This document shows positions 22,067 through 35,200 of a DNA stretch of 64,000 bases, in pieces. This DNA is from Punica granatum. Taxonomy: Eukaryota > Streptophyta > Magnoliopsida > Myrtales > Lythraceae. Position 1 is the first letter of the stretch, and the number at the start of each line of letters is the position of its first letter. The translations under genes were made by a program, and so were the position numbers. The stretch is from the NCBI RefSeq assembly GCF_007655135.1, contig NC_045128.1:17438230-17502229 (forward strand). The letters are read 5' to 3'. The notes below the pieces were generated by a model that made no database searches, was not told the origin of the DNA, and saw nothing but the letters and a program-made list of their open reading frames with translations.

Positions 22067-24566
22067 TTCTTGTGGGTGGTTGTACCTGTGATCCTGACAT
22101 CATTAGTAAGTCATGGGATTACTAGCGATTTGTAAGCTCTGGTGAAAGGAAGTGTTTGTAACACATGCTCTTCAGTTTCGGGTCGCCTGGGCGACCCGTG
22201 GAGACTTTTTGCTTTGGTGATGTGAATGGGGGTCCCGCTTTCAAAGGCCCCGATGTGAGGCCTCCGGGGCTCCTGTTGGCCTTGCATGGGCATATCAAGA
22301 CGTTCTCAAAGGTGCCCAAGCGGCTCTATCGGTTGTTCGACGCGCCCGTGAACTTAGGACCCTTCTCATCAGGGTGTCGTAGGGCGGCTGCATTTGTAAC
22401 TCGCATGGGGAATTTTGTTCAAATTTGGCCAGACCTCGGTCTGGTCATTTTCAGAGTGTTATGACTAGACTCCCGGAAAGAAATGTCTAGGATTTTGGCT
22501 TTGTGGTAGCCGATTGAAGGGTGGCTGTGACCCGTTTTGGAGTTGTGTAATGGCAAAGAGAAAAGAGAAAGCTTGGGGAGCACATTGCCCTAGACTGAAA
22601 GGATACACGGGTTCACGCTTGCCGTGAGATGTACCCCCCTTCTCTTCCGTCCTTCGGTTGGTGTTGGCTGTCTTAAACTATTTGTATTGCGTGCTTGGTC
22701 GCCTGCTGTGCTTGAAGGAGAATCCGCCTTGGACGGTTGAGTTCGCTAGGAGAGCCGATCGGGGATCGTGTTGGAGTAGATAACCTGGCCATTTCCCTTG
22801 GGGATCCCTGGTCCGCGCAGTATGCGAAGGCCCGGGGTGACTGTTTTGTTTATCTCTCATTTTACTCTCCTTTTGCTACGGTCACCCACCTCGGGGCCGT
22901 ACCTCTCAACCTAAAGGGGATGAACTCTCCTTTTGCCACGACCGCCCGCCTCGGGATTTTCAGTCGTGCCTCTCTTTTGCCCTAACTTTTGCCTAGATCG
23001 CCCCGAGGGGTTTTCGACCTAGCAGGCTCGATTCTTTTGTCTCTCGAGTTTGCAAGGGCGAAGGGTTCGAATAATTCGACCTCCGAGTGTGTTATGTTAT
23101 GTCTTCGTCGAGGAGTTGCGACTGCCGCTTCCCTTTTTGTCGGGATTTGTTCATTTCTTTTGGATTGGGGGTGCTGGGGCTTTTAGTGAACCTCGACATT
23201 GCCCCATTTTTTGTTGGCGGGTTTTTCCCGCGTCTTTTCGCTCTTTTTTTTTCACAGCTGGGGTCTGTATTGTGCCCCTTGTATTTGTTTGAAACTCCTC
23301 GACTTTGCATCGCCGAGGCCACTTTTGTTTGCTTAGCCCCGTGGAGACTTGATGTACTTTGTTGTCCTAGCCCAATTTTGTGGTGACTGGTTTTCTCAGA
23401 AGTCTGATTCTTATGCACTCGAGAGTCAAACTTCGCGTCTTTTGTCCTTGCAAACTTTACAAGTCCTTTTCTCTATTGTCTAAAACGAAAACAAAATTGC
23501 CCCAAGAGTGTGGGTGACCAAGGTTGCCTCTACGTGAATGTTGGACGGGGATGCCCTGATCTTTATAGCCTGTGTCGGGAGTCTTGTACGATTGCTTCTC
23601 CCGATCGTGGGTTGTTGCTCCCGCGGAGGGTGCCCCTTAGAGGATAGGCACTCTTGAAGCCGATTGTGTCCTGCCTCAGGGCTTATCGTTGCATGTTGTC
23701 AGTGATGGGTCTTTACAGTGGGGAAGGCCCGATTTGCCCTGAGGTACCGCTTGATCTAGATGGAGACGCATGCTTCGAGGTTGATCGGTTTGTTCGATTG
23801 TCTCTATCTTCGGCTTCGTGGGGGGTACATATTCGTCGGAAACCTCCCTCGTCGAAGTATGAGGAAAGGGTCCGAGAGGAATTCTCAGGGAGATGTGAAC
23901 CTGTGTATCGTTCTTCGCCTGTGCCCGGCGTGTCCCTGTGAGAGATGACGAAAAAGATGATGCATTAGATGATTGATCGGTGGAATATGCGGTAAGAAAT
24001 GTGGAGTGGACCTCTAGGAAAATCCCCTTGTCCAACGTGCGACCCATGGGGTACCGCGCGTGGGGGACACTCAATTCCGAGATCTAGTCATCGCCATCCT
24101 GGATTGGGCAGACCGTGGCTAGGGGCCGCATAGGTGTACTTTCCCCGATTGCGGGTTGGCATGCGCAGCCGTCCTAAGGAAGGCTCGAGGAGCCGGATCC
24201 CATGAGGACATATGAATCGAACAATTCCGACAAAACCAACAGGGCGTCTTCGGGGCTGTCTTAGTGCGCCCGTGAAGGGTTCGTTCATGCCGGGAGCTTG
24301 TTTGGGGATGCATATAAATGTAAAAGAGAGTTTAGGGAAGAGTGCATGTTGCCCCAGTGATTGGTTGATGGCCGCAGTGGAGGGTGGGCTGGGATCATTC
24401 TCCGGTCGGAGATGTGACCATGCTAGTGACTTTCGCGGCTGGTGGGCAGGGCCATGCTCTGTTCGTCGGAGCTGTTGCTTGTGATCTTTTGCGGTTGAAG
24501 GATTAGACTTGCTCCTCGGAGTATCGCTTGGATGAATTTGAATTCAAGTCGATTTTGGATTTTAGA

Positions 24567-25083
24567 TGAGCCTGAAAGCAGTAAATACGAGTTGTTAAGA
24601 CCTAAAAGCAGTAAATGCGGGGCCGGAGCCCAAAAGCAGTAAATACTGGGCCAGGGCTCGAATGCAGTAAATGTAGGACCGAGGCCCGAAAGCAGTAAAT
24701 GCAGGGCCGAGGCCCGATGCGGGGCCGAAGCCCGAAAGTGGGGCCGAAGCCCAAAAGTGGGGCCGGAGCCCGATGCAGGGTCGAAACCTAAAAGTAAATG
24801 CAGGGTCGGAAGCCGATGCAGGGCCGGAGCCCGATGCGGGGCCGAAGCCCAATGCAATAAATCCAGGGCCAGAGCCCGATGCGTGGCCGAATCCCGATGC
24901 GGGGCCGAAGCCCAATGCAGTAAATGCAGGGCCGGAGCCCGATGCGGGGCCGAAGCCCGATGCAATAAATGCGGGGACGGAGCCCGATGCGTGGCCGAAG
25001 CCCGATGCGGGGCCGAAGCTCAATGCAGTAAATGCAGGGCCGGAGCCCGATGTGGGGCGAAGCCCGATGCAATAAATGCGAGG
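24567..25083 (-). repeat. Minisatellite family 1, element C copy
   Basis: Tandem units of the type AGTAAATGCAGGGCCGGAGC plus CCGATGCGGGGCCGAAGCCC, reverse complement of the array at 1809-2060 but about twice as long. Open frames on both strands, rich in Pro/Asp/Ala on plus, come from the repeat and lack any domain. Confidence 0.85.
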
Positions 25084-25892
25084 TTGATAGGAAAGTGCAA
25101 GAAATGCGAAAGCAAAGGTCAATGCTGAGAAATAGCGTGAGGCGCTGCGATTTGGTGACGCTGATTTGCTTGCGGTCTTGCTTTGTGGAGCAGGGATGGG
25201 GACTTAGTGTTGAAATCCTAAGGAGCTGGATGGATGGCAGACGTTTGTTGTCTCAATTGTGGTCGATCAGTATTCAGGCTGTCTCCTTGTGTAGAGTTTC
25301 CTACAACGGGAAAAGAAAACAATGAAGGAGCAGACTATATTCGCGGTTTCAGCGTAAGGGCTTAGGGGATTGAACTAGCCTGGTAGGCGTCGTGCGAGCG
25401 CGCTGAGGGTGCGTGCATGGAGAAGGTGGAGGCATGCTCGCACGACGCGGAAATGGCACGCTCAGTTGTGCTAATGGAAGCACTTGTAGCATAGGGACGT
25501 GTGCTCAACCATGCAATGACATAATCGATCACGCGAGATTAATGGGGAGTTAGTGTTGCCTGGATGGTTGGCTCTTGAGCCATTGATCGTCTCGCAGTGG
25601 AGGAAGGGTGAGGACCACGAGAGGTCCACCTGCAAAGGCGGTCACAACTTTGTCTACCGTGTGCTAGTGTTAATTGTAGTGTAAAATAGTAAATAGATAG
25701 GATGCATGCAATGCTTGAGTTTTCAAAAGCTAATGTTGTCGTTCACATTGACTCGAAAGGTTCAAAGTACAATGCAAATTTTGTAAAATAGATCCTTAAG
25801 CTGATTTGCCACTACACTCGGGGTTTGAGCGAGCGCGGCCTTGGAAAGCACCGGTTCTAGGCGAGGGCCTTGCGGAGATATCTATGCTAGAG

Positions 25893-26182
25893 TGCATGTG
25901 TGGGCCTCCTCGAGCCCTCTTCCTAGACCTCTCCAGGACGGTGTTTGCTCAAGCGAGCTCTTGACCGCATCTCTGCATCTTGGCGCGGGTTTGGGAGAGC
26001 TCCCTTTAAGGTGGTTGGCCGGCGAGTTCTTCATCTCTCAGCGACCTCTCGGTGATCGAACCTAGTGTTGATTAGGTCGATCATGTTGTCCCGGAATATA
26101 CACCATTCGCGTTCTGTGGCGGGTCGGTGAGGTCCTCGTGTGTTGGCGGACTCTGTCGAGGTGCGGGCAGGAGGCTGAGCAA
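25893..26182 (-). pseudogene. Decayed coding fragment, element C copy
   Basis: Minus-strand counterpart of 9899-10182, with the same frame break after a segment reading NMIDLINTRFDHREVAE. The same two codon positions are stops, here TAA and TGA where B has TAG and TAA. The protein is unrecognised; a charged helical tail follows. It lies inside the candidate leader intron (26194 to 25630). Confidence 0.45.
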
Positions 26183-26740
26183 GGCGTCCCTTACCAAGAC
26201 GACAAGAAAATCTGCTTAGGACTCATCAACATGAATGACATCCTAATTTTTGAAAATTGCATGATGCATGTGTGCGAAGAGAGTAAATGCCCACGGCTTA
26301 ATAGAAATTACATGTACATCGCTCTTGAAATGGAAAAGACTCAAATGGCTCGCAGGCCGACTCGATGGACTGTTGTCGGAGTCGGGTTGAAGGCTTGCAT
26401 GGAGGCATAACACGATGCATGGTTTGGTGCTACAGGGACCGTGCTATCTATGGATGGGGGCTCCCGACTCAAGGGTGTGAATTCCTTGAAATCGAGCGAG
26501 GATCTTTGGGGGCCGGTTCGGTGACATAGCCGACTCGATCCGTTCCCTTACTCGGAACCTCTGACTAACGTAGCTTCCTACTTTGGCGCCCGTGGGATTT
26601 CGGACGAGGTACCTAAAGCTAGCATGACATGCAATGCATGCATGAAATAAATGTGCGTGAGTAGATAAGCGGTAAACGACGGAAAGCAGTAAAAAAACAA
26701 GCAAGCAAGCAAACGAGATTGAGCTCGAACCCTCTAGATG

Positions 26741-26758
26741 TCCCCAGTGGAGTCGCCA
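26741..26758 (-). other. Primer-binding site, element C
   Basis: On the minus strand TGGCGACTCCACTGGGGA, identical to E, three bases inside the LTR edge at 26762. Confidence 0.9.
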
Positions 26759-26761
26759 AGC

Positions 26762-29700
26762 TGTGCGCACCCGAATTTTATCTCGTCAGGGCACGCATGC
26801 GCGCGCCTAAGCAAACGCGGCTTGGGAGTGTCCACCTTCCCGGGGACGCGCGACGGACACGCGTGAGAAGGAGTCGCCACTTACTGTTTACGACTCGTAG
26901 GTCGAGGGCCGTTGAGTCGCCCGGGTCTAGGGGTACGGGGTACACCTAAATGCTAAGGCAACGGTCATGTGGAACCGGAAATTCCGAATTCGGGGGTTCT
27001 ATTACGTGCGGGCCTACATCCCGCACGCCCTTTCGGTACTCTAGTTTGCTAGGCTTGCCGTTTTGTTTATTTACCGCGTGATTTAGGGTTGTGCTTGACT
27101 CGCCCGTTTTGACACCGTAAATTCGATGAATTGGTCAAGTTGGGCCAAACGTCCAAAAGGCGAGTACGCTTGTGCATCGAGGAATCGGTTCACTATCTTA
27201 GTGCTACAATTCACCGAACCATGATGGCCGATTCCCTGCGTGAACCGAAACCACGAGTATCCGAGCTCACTCATCCTTTGGTAGGGATAGACCAACTTAA
27301 CCGATTCGGCACTCGGACCTCTCGCTCATCGATCGGGATCCTTACAAGTATATGAATGAACATGCAAATAGAATTCTTACAATGTTCTCTCGACTAATTA
27401 CAAGGTACAACTGAATGAGTAAATGGATCCTGATCGGTTTGCATTGGGCCAATATTCCGCTCCGGCTCACCGTGCGTTTTGAATGACCGGTAAATAAATT
27501 AAGGCAACGCGGACTCAAAGAGCCGGGGGTCGGGTCCGATCGATCCAACGGTTTGCAGGGGAATCGGTTGGTTCCCGCTGTACCCGATGGACCGGTCGAG
27601 TTCCCGAGTGATATCTAAACCCGTTTCACGCGTCCAATCCAAATTTGCCTTACACATAGGCCGCATTCGGAGTATGACGGTGAATCGAGGCTAGATCCCA
27701 TTCCGCACTCGGGTTGCACGCACTCAGTGAGTTAGGAGGCGTTAGACCTCGTGTTCGGTGATTTGGGGCGTTGAACCCCGTGCGACACGTAACCTATGGG
27801 CTCGGGCCCGAACCGCAATAAATCATCATAGGCAAATGGAAAACAGAAGAAAACTGATAAACTGATGGAAAACAAATAACAACTGACAAACGTAGATGAA
27901 TACAGACAAATGGTGTATTAAGTCGAATGTACGTGATTTAATCAGTTATTAACCGGGGTTGATTAACAAACAATATATCTAACCTAGGCAAACATAGAGG
28001 GCGGGCTAGAATATGGTTCTAAGCCAATTATATGTGTGAATTTGTTTTAGGACTCTTATTCAGTTAAGTGTCGCTACGGTTTCACCGAATTAGCCAAACT
28101 CGTGTTTTGACTCTAGATTGGAATCTAATATTCCGCCTATCCATTATCTAATGTTTGTTTAAGTCGAGTGCACAATTAATCCGGTTCTTCGTGTTCATAA
28201 CTGAACTGAAATGTTCCCCACCGAATATACGATAAGAAGAAAGAAACACCGAAAATGAACGGAAGGGGCCGCGCGAATGAAACTCGCACCCGAACGGGTT
28301 GCCCTTTCTCGTTCATAGCTCTAGGTGTTTCCGACCCCCTAACGCCTAGGGTATCGGTGACTCACGGAATGACGATTATGCCCTTGGATGATAAAATTGC
28401 AATGTTCATGTATAAATTGAAGATCGCGTCACACGAAGGAGTCTAAGAAGGACTCTCATGCCCCAACTCGGGCCGCCTCAAATTGGGCCCGGACACGAGT
28501 CATAGCACGTGAGTACTCACTAGACATCAATTCTATTCGTGTTACGCGACTCGGTATTTTGAAATTGTGAATTTTTTAATGGAAAAGGACATTCTCGCCG
28601 TTCCGTAAATCATCGATGCGTTTACAAATTAATAACCAATTTACCCAATTATTTAGTCCGAGTGATCTAATTAGCCGAATTAAACGTCTTGTTTACCGTT
28701 TGTGAAGTGGTTTAATGATTGAGACCGCGAACCTCAATTGTTATGGATCAATGAAATGATTGTTCGATATTAACGTACCTAACATACGAATTAACATGAT
28801 ACCAATGATTCAATGAAAATTATGATCACAATCAATTCCAAGAATCGGTTTTGACTGTTTCTTGCATACGTAAAACGTCAAACATGATAATAACACACAT
28901 TCTATAAAGCCGATGCCGCCATGATCTTGGGTGCGCAAACAAGCACATGATGCAAACGCAAATATCGTATTTAAAGGGAATCGATAAAACGGCGTCGGCT
29001 CATGCAACAACGAAATAAAATAAAATAAAATAAATACGGGAACCGACTGATTTCGGGGCGAAAGAGAGCTCCTTGGACCCATTTAAGTCGTAGAGAAATG
29101 TTACCTAGCCTCGGAACACGAGGAAAGAGTCGGAGAAGTGGCAAAGGGAGTCGGGAGACTCGGTTGGAACGAACAGACCCGAACCGGTGCAGTCGGGTCG
29201 ACTGGCAGACCCGACTGGCAGTCTGGCTTGTCGGGGCTGTACCGGTTGATCGGGATGGAATTTTCGTGCGGGGCCAGTTGCGTTGGATTCCCAAGAGACT
29301 AAGGATCGCGCCTGTAGTGGTTTCGGAAGGAGAGCATGCGTAGGTTTTCTGGAAATCGAAAACAAAGTCGGGTTAGCTAGCAGAAAACAGAACCGACTGG
29401 GCGGAACTGACCCGACTGGGCAGGTCAGAAAGAAATGGCTGTCCCGGAGGCTCCCGGTGGTATTTTGCTGCAAGGTCGGCGGCATTGGACTCCTAACTCA
29501 CTGAGGATCATGCCTGCGGTGGTTTCGGAAGGAGAGCATGCGTATATTTTTCGGAAATCAAAAACAAAGTCGGGTTAGCAAAAAAAAGACAGATCCAGTC
29601 GAGACAAGCAGACCCGACTGGCACCCGGAAAAGAAAATGCTCTACAGGAGGCTCCCGGTGGTCTTTTGATGCAAGGTCGGTGGCATTGGACTCCTAACTG

Positions 29701-32209
29701 AGTGAGGAACACGGTGATAGGTGGCTCGTAGCAAGATTCAACCTGAGCTGACCTGTGAGTTCCTGCAAAGTTCGGGCTAGAAAAGAAGACCAGAGGAACA
29801 AACCCGACTGGCACCCGATGAAGAAACGACTCTACGGGAGGCTCCCGGTGGTCTTTTGGTGCAAGGTCGATGGCATTGGACTCCTAACTGACTGCGGATC
29901 ATAACTGCAGTGGTTTCATGAAGATTAGACATGTCAATTTTCTTGAGAGATGCAAAGAAAACTGGTAAAAACTGGAAAAAATCTGTGAAGGGAGAAAAGA
30001 GGGAAATGGCAGTGGTGCGCGGTTGAGCGGCTCTCGGCACACGACCACCTTGTCACGGGGGAGAGTGAGGGTCATGAGGAACCCCTAGGAAATGATGGCA
30101 CGACTCGCCGTAGTCGTGAGGTAGTGGAAATGTCCGAGGAGCTCGGGAAGCCGTGAAAACACCTAGTGGACCCGGTTCTAGACAGAGCTGGTTCGGGCTA
30201 CTGGGAGCTTCAAATCGCTAAGCTATTACTGGAAATGGACTCGGGAGGTCGAATACATGTGGGGTATGTAGTTTGTTTGAGGCTCGGATAAGTCGGGAAG
30301 GAAGAACTCGCCTAGAAACCGGGAAACTCCCTAGGGACCCGATTCTGGGTTGGGCTGGAACTGCATGCTGGAAGCTTCAAATGCCGAAACTAACACCGGA
30401 AATGGACTCGGGAGGTCGAATACATGTGGGATTCAAAGTTTGGTCAAGTTTGGTTCGGGTTGAGTGGCGGTCGCCGGAAAACGGTTGAGTTTTTCGGCAA
30501 TTTTGCCTTGGTTTCGGGCTGAGGGAAAGCTGGACGAATTTCTGCAAAATGCTGAGCTCTAAGGGGCTTGAGAGGATTTTCTAGAGTGAGAGAGCTTGAG
30601 AGAGAATGAATGGTGAGTTGTGATTAAGTTAATGATGCAATGGGCTTATAAAGGAAGACTTAATGGCTTGTTTAGTGAAAACTAAGTGCAATTAGTGGGT
30701 GCTTAAGGGATCCGAATTTTTGGAGGGAAGATTAGGGTGGGGAAGTTGTCTTGAAAGGTGATGGGAGGTGATGGATGGGAGAAGGGAAGTGATGGGTGTA
30801 AGAAGATATTTTGAAAATGTGTGGTGGAGGCTCATTTGGCTTGTCTTTAGAGGAGAGCCATGGCTCGCGGCTTGGCTCGGCTCGGCTCGGCTTGGCTAGC
30901 TCAAGGGTCCCACTTGATTAGGAAGAAAGCCGGAAGAAGCTCGGGGCTTGATTGATCACGCATTCGATTTCCGTGATTCGCTTGAACGACGAATTATCGA
31001 TGTATGCGCGAATACGGTTTTAATGAGCCTAATATTGACATTCTTCGTATGGGTGAATGCTCGGGCGTCCCGGGGACTCGAAAGCCTGTTTTGCCCCGTT
31101 TGGATGATCGGGGTGAAGTTGTCCGTTTCTGTCGCTTGTTCGCGCCTCTGCGTGATGTACCGCTCGTGTCGGCATGCTTTGTGCTTTGGGCAGAACGGTT
31201 TACTTGCCGGCCCCGGCTGGAGATCGATATCCGGAGGCGTCCTAAGAATCCGCGAACGGGGCTTTCTCGGTGTTTCCCGAGTGTTCTGATGTGTTCGGAG
31301 AGCTCTGTGATCTCCGTCTGTCAAAAATGAGTCCCGAAGGCTTGTCGGGAGGCGTTTATGACCATTAAAACGTCACTCGGGAGCTCGGTATGATTTGCTT
31401 GGTCCGAGCCAAAATGATTTCCTAGCCCCTGGGGGTTGTTGGGACTGGGTGGTGCAAAGCTCAGACGTCAACATTTCCTCGAATGAGCTCTAAGCGAAAG
31501 ATTCTGCTTGAAAGGGGCCCTTTTGTTGCCGGAATAGTACTCGGGAAACCTAAATGGATTGTACAATGTGATCAGGGTTTGTTTTCCCAGGCCTTGAGGT
31601 CTTCGGGATTGGTTGGCGCGGATTTCGTGCACTGACGGTTCATTAAAAGCGTCTCTGGCCACGTTTCTGTGCAAAAAGGGGCCCTTTCTCCGGGTCGGGA
31701 TCCGCTCGGGAGACCAAGACTAACTCTGAAAGGCAGTCTGAAACTTATTCCTTGGTCCTGGTGGTCCTTGGGTGTGTGCAGGCCTGTTTCCGGGTGCCGT
31801 TTACTTGTCCGTGGATCGAGCATCCCGGGAGCCCCGTTAGGAAGGCGTCTGCAAATGTTCGGGAGTGCCCCGGCTTAAGCAGGAGGCTTCTGAAATGCGC
31901 TCGGAGGTGCCATTGGTCATTTTGGTACCAAGAGGGATTTTTAAAGTCCCATATTGGATATGTTCTGACGCTCCGGTGATCCGATGATGAATAGTGCCAT
32001 TGTGCCGGCTCCGCTGTTTTCGGGGTTCCTCGTTTGTCTGTTCTTTTGACAGCTTTCCTCTGCCTTTTTAGTGCACCCTGCTTTTCTCCTGTAATTCATG
32101 TCTCTTTGCCCGCATATTCGCCTCTGATCGTCGGGTGATGAATAGTAACCCGGGCTTTGGTCGGAAATTCTTGCTTAGGAAGCCGGTGGGCCAAAATGGG
32201 GTGCTGACA
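26762..32209 (-). mobile_element. 5' LTR of element C
   Basis: Complete 5448-bp LTR. It starts TGTCAGCACC at 32209 (minus) and ends GGTGCGCACA at 26762. It is nearly identical to 14875-20346. TATA-like box at 30644-30654 (minus), hairpin 1 at 27005-27027, hairpin 2 at 26891-26904 (with a C-A mismatch at the loop closure), decamer at 26870-26879. The bases to its right (CCGTC at 32210) belong to the plus LTR it interrupted. Confidence 0.9.
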
Positions 32210-35200
32210 CCGTCCAACTGTGCACCACCGCCGTTTCCCTATTTTCTCCCTTCACAGATTTTTCCAGTTTTTTACCGGTTTTCTTTGCATATTTTAGGAA
32301 AATCAACATTTTCAATCTTCATGAAACCACTGCAGGCATGATCCTCACTCAGTTAGGAGTCCAATGCCACCGACCTTGCATCAAAAGACCACCGGGAGCC
32401 TCCCGTACAGTCGTTTCTTCATTGGGTGCCAGTCGGGTCTGTTTCTCTGGTTTTCTTTTCTAACCCGAACTTTCCAGGAACGTACAGGTCAGCTCGGGTT
32501 GAATCTCGCTACAAGCCACCTATCACCGTGATCTTCACTCAGTTAGAAGTCCAATGCCACCGATCTTGCACCAAAAGACCACCGGGAACCTCCTGTAGAC
32601 CCGCTTCTTCATTGGGTGCCAGTCAGGTCTGTTTCATCCCGACTGGGTCTGTCATTTTTTTTACTAACTCGACTTTGTTTTTGATTTCCGGAAAATCTAC
32701 GCATACTCTCCTTCCAAAACCACCGCAGGCATGATCCTCAGTGAGTTGGGAGTCCAATGCCGCCGACCTTGCAGCAAAATACCACCGGGAGCCTCCGGGA
32801 CAGCCATTTTCTTTCTGACCTGACCAGTCGGGTCAGTTCCGCCCAGTCGGTTCTGTTTTCTGCTAGCTAACCCGACTTTGTTTTCGATTTCCAGAAAATC
32901 TACGTATGCTCTCCTTCCGAAAACACCACAGGCGTGATCCTTAGTCTCTTGGGAATCCAACGCAACTGGCCCCGCGCGAAAATTCTATCCCGATCAACCG
33001 GTACAGCCCTGACAAGCCGTACTGCCAGTCGGGTCTGCCAGTCGACCCGACTGCACCGGTTTGGGTCTGTTCGTTCCAGCCGAGTCTCCCGACTCCCTTT
33101 GCCACTTCTCCGACTCTTTCCTCGTGTTCCGAGGCTAGGTAACATTTCTCTACGACTTAAATAGGTCTAGGTCTCCGATTTCCGCTTGTTATGGGGTGAT
33201 AAATTGTTAATACACATGTTGCACGTAAACTAGGGTCTTCATGCGATTCCATGCACTACCATGCAATTTCATGCACGTTTACTCTCCGCATTATACCCGT
33301 ATGACGTATAAATGCATGTATCATGATGGGAAACGGCTTGGATCGAGATAGGAGAGACCCCTTGGCCACGGTAGAGTCATGGGAGCCCACGGTCTAGTCC
33401 CAAGGGAGGGACCCGTGAACTCCCTTGACTTACCCGAGGCTAGGACGGTCTCTTTTCTCCGAAACTAGCCGGTTCCCATGCCTTTGTCATCGATTTCCGC
33501 GTGTAATGTGTTAACATGACGGGAAAAAACTTAAGTCGGGATTGAAGAGGTCGCCTTGACTCGTGTAAGCCACGGAAACTCACGGTTATTCCCCATGGGA
33601 GGTGGCCGAGAGTTTCCTTGGACCACACGGGTCCAAGGAGCTCTCTTTCGCCCCGTAATAAGTCGGTTCCCGTATTTATTTTATTTTATTTTATTTCGTT
33701 GTTGCATGAGCCGACGCCGTTTTATCGATTCCCTTTAAATACGATATTTGCGTTTGCATTATGTGCTTGTTTGCGCATCCAAGATCATGGCGGCATCGGC
33801 TTTATAGAATGTGTGTTATTATCATGTTTGACGTTTTACGCATGCAAGAAACGGTTAAAACCGATTCTTGGAATTGATTGTAATCACAATTTTCATTTAA
33901 TCATTGGTTTCATGTTAATTCGTATGCTAGGTACGTTAATATTGAACAATCATTTCATTGATCCATAACAATTGAGGTTCGCGGTCTCAATCATTAAACC
34001 ACTTCACAAACGGGAAACGGGACGTACCATTCGGCTAAATGAACCACTCGACCTAAGTAATCGGATAAATCGAATATCAACTCGTAAACGCGTCGACGAA
34101 TTACTAAACGGTGAGAGTGCCCTTTTAAATTCACAATTTCAAAATATCGAGACACATAACACGAATAAAATTACTGTCTAGGGAGCACTCGTGCGCTATG
34201 ACTCGAGTCAAGGCCCGATTTGAGGAGGCTCATGTCTAAGTACGCGAGTCCTCTTTGGACCTCTTCGTGTCATGCGATCCCAACTTCCACATATATGCTC
34301 TACACGTTTTACCGTTCAAAGGGCATGACCATCATTTCGTGGTTCGCCGACATTCTAGGCGTTAGGGAGACCGAAACACCTCGATCTATGGACAAAAAAG
34401 GGCAACCCGTTCGGGTGCGAGTTTCATTCGTACGGCCCATTCCGTTCACATTTGGTGTTTCTATCTTCCTATCATAGATTCGGTGGTGAACATTTTATTT
34501 CTGTTACGAAACACAAAGAACCGGATTAATCATGTATTTGACTTAATCAAACATTAGATAATGGATAGGTGGAATGCTAGATTCCAATCTAGAGTCAAAA
34601 TACGAGTTTGGCTAATTCGGTGAAACCGTAGTGACACCTAACTGAATAAGAGTTCTAAAACAAGTTCACACACATAATTGGCTTAGAACCATATTCTAGC
34701 CCACCATCTATGTTTGCCTAGGTTAGATACTTTGTTTGTTACTCAACCCCGGTTAATAACTGATTAAATCACGTACACTCGACTTAATACACCACTTGTC
34801 TGTATTCACCGGTATTTGTCAGTTATTGTCTGTTTTTCATCAGTTTTATCACTTTTCTTCCGTCTTCCATTTGTCTTTGCTAATTTGTTGCGGTTTGGGT
34901 CCGAACCCATAGGTTACGTAATACACGGGGTCCAACGCCTCAAACCACCGAACACAAGGTCCAACACCTCCTAACTCACTGAGCGCGTGCAACCCGAGTG
35001 CGGAATGGGATCTAGCCTCGAATCACCATCATACTCCAAACATGGCCTATGTGGAAGGCAATTTGGACTGGATGTGTGAAACGTGTTTAGATATCACCCT
35101 GGAGCTCGGTCGGTCCGATGGTTACAGCGGGAATCAACCGGTTCTCCTGCAGACCGTTGGTTCGATCGGACCCGACCCCCGGCTCCTTAAGCCCGCATTG

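Larger units (their letters stand above)
20347..26761 (-). mobile_element. Internal region of element C (no gag-pol)
   Basis: From the 3' side: polypurine tract, 140 bp of spacer, the 45-bp array (20501-21612), and about 2.95 kb of unique non-coding sequence colinear with B and F. Then come the family-1 array (24567-25083), sequence shared with A and B, a decayed coding relic (25893-26182), the leader, and the PBS. No retroviral-type protein motifs were found in any frame. The longest minus-strand frames lie in the two arrays and are repeat artefacts. Confidence 0.8.
14875..32209 (-). mobile_element. Element C: LARD-like non-autonomous element, 17.3 kb
   Basis: Read on the minus strand: 5' LTR 32209-26762, PBS 26758-26741, internal region, polypurine tract at 20362-20347, 3' LTR 20346-14875. 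The two LTRs are nearly identical wherever I compared them; one stretch of about 280 bp shows a single difference. There is no gag or pol, and the internal region is 6.4 kb. Long LTRs with a long non-coding interior fit the LARD class (large retrotransposon derivative). It lies inside element B's 3' LTR, since 32210 onward continues a plus LTR from the point equivalent to 5582. The distal few bases of the left end are degraded, so no target-site duplication can be read. Confidence 0.85.

Noticed and set aside
21624..22103. Frame of 159 codons with counterparts at 13221 and 45457
   Set aside because: The similarity is nucleotide conservation around the CTACG...CGTAG block; frames begin and end at different places and carry no known motif.
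24423..25128. Frames of 90-180 codons on both strands
   Set aside because: Products of the GC-rich family-1 minisatellite; no domain, and equivalents at 1732-2290 differ by frame.
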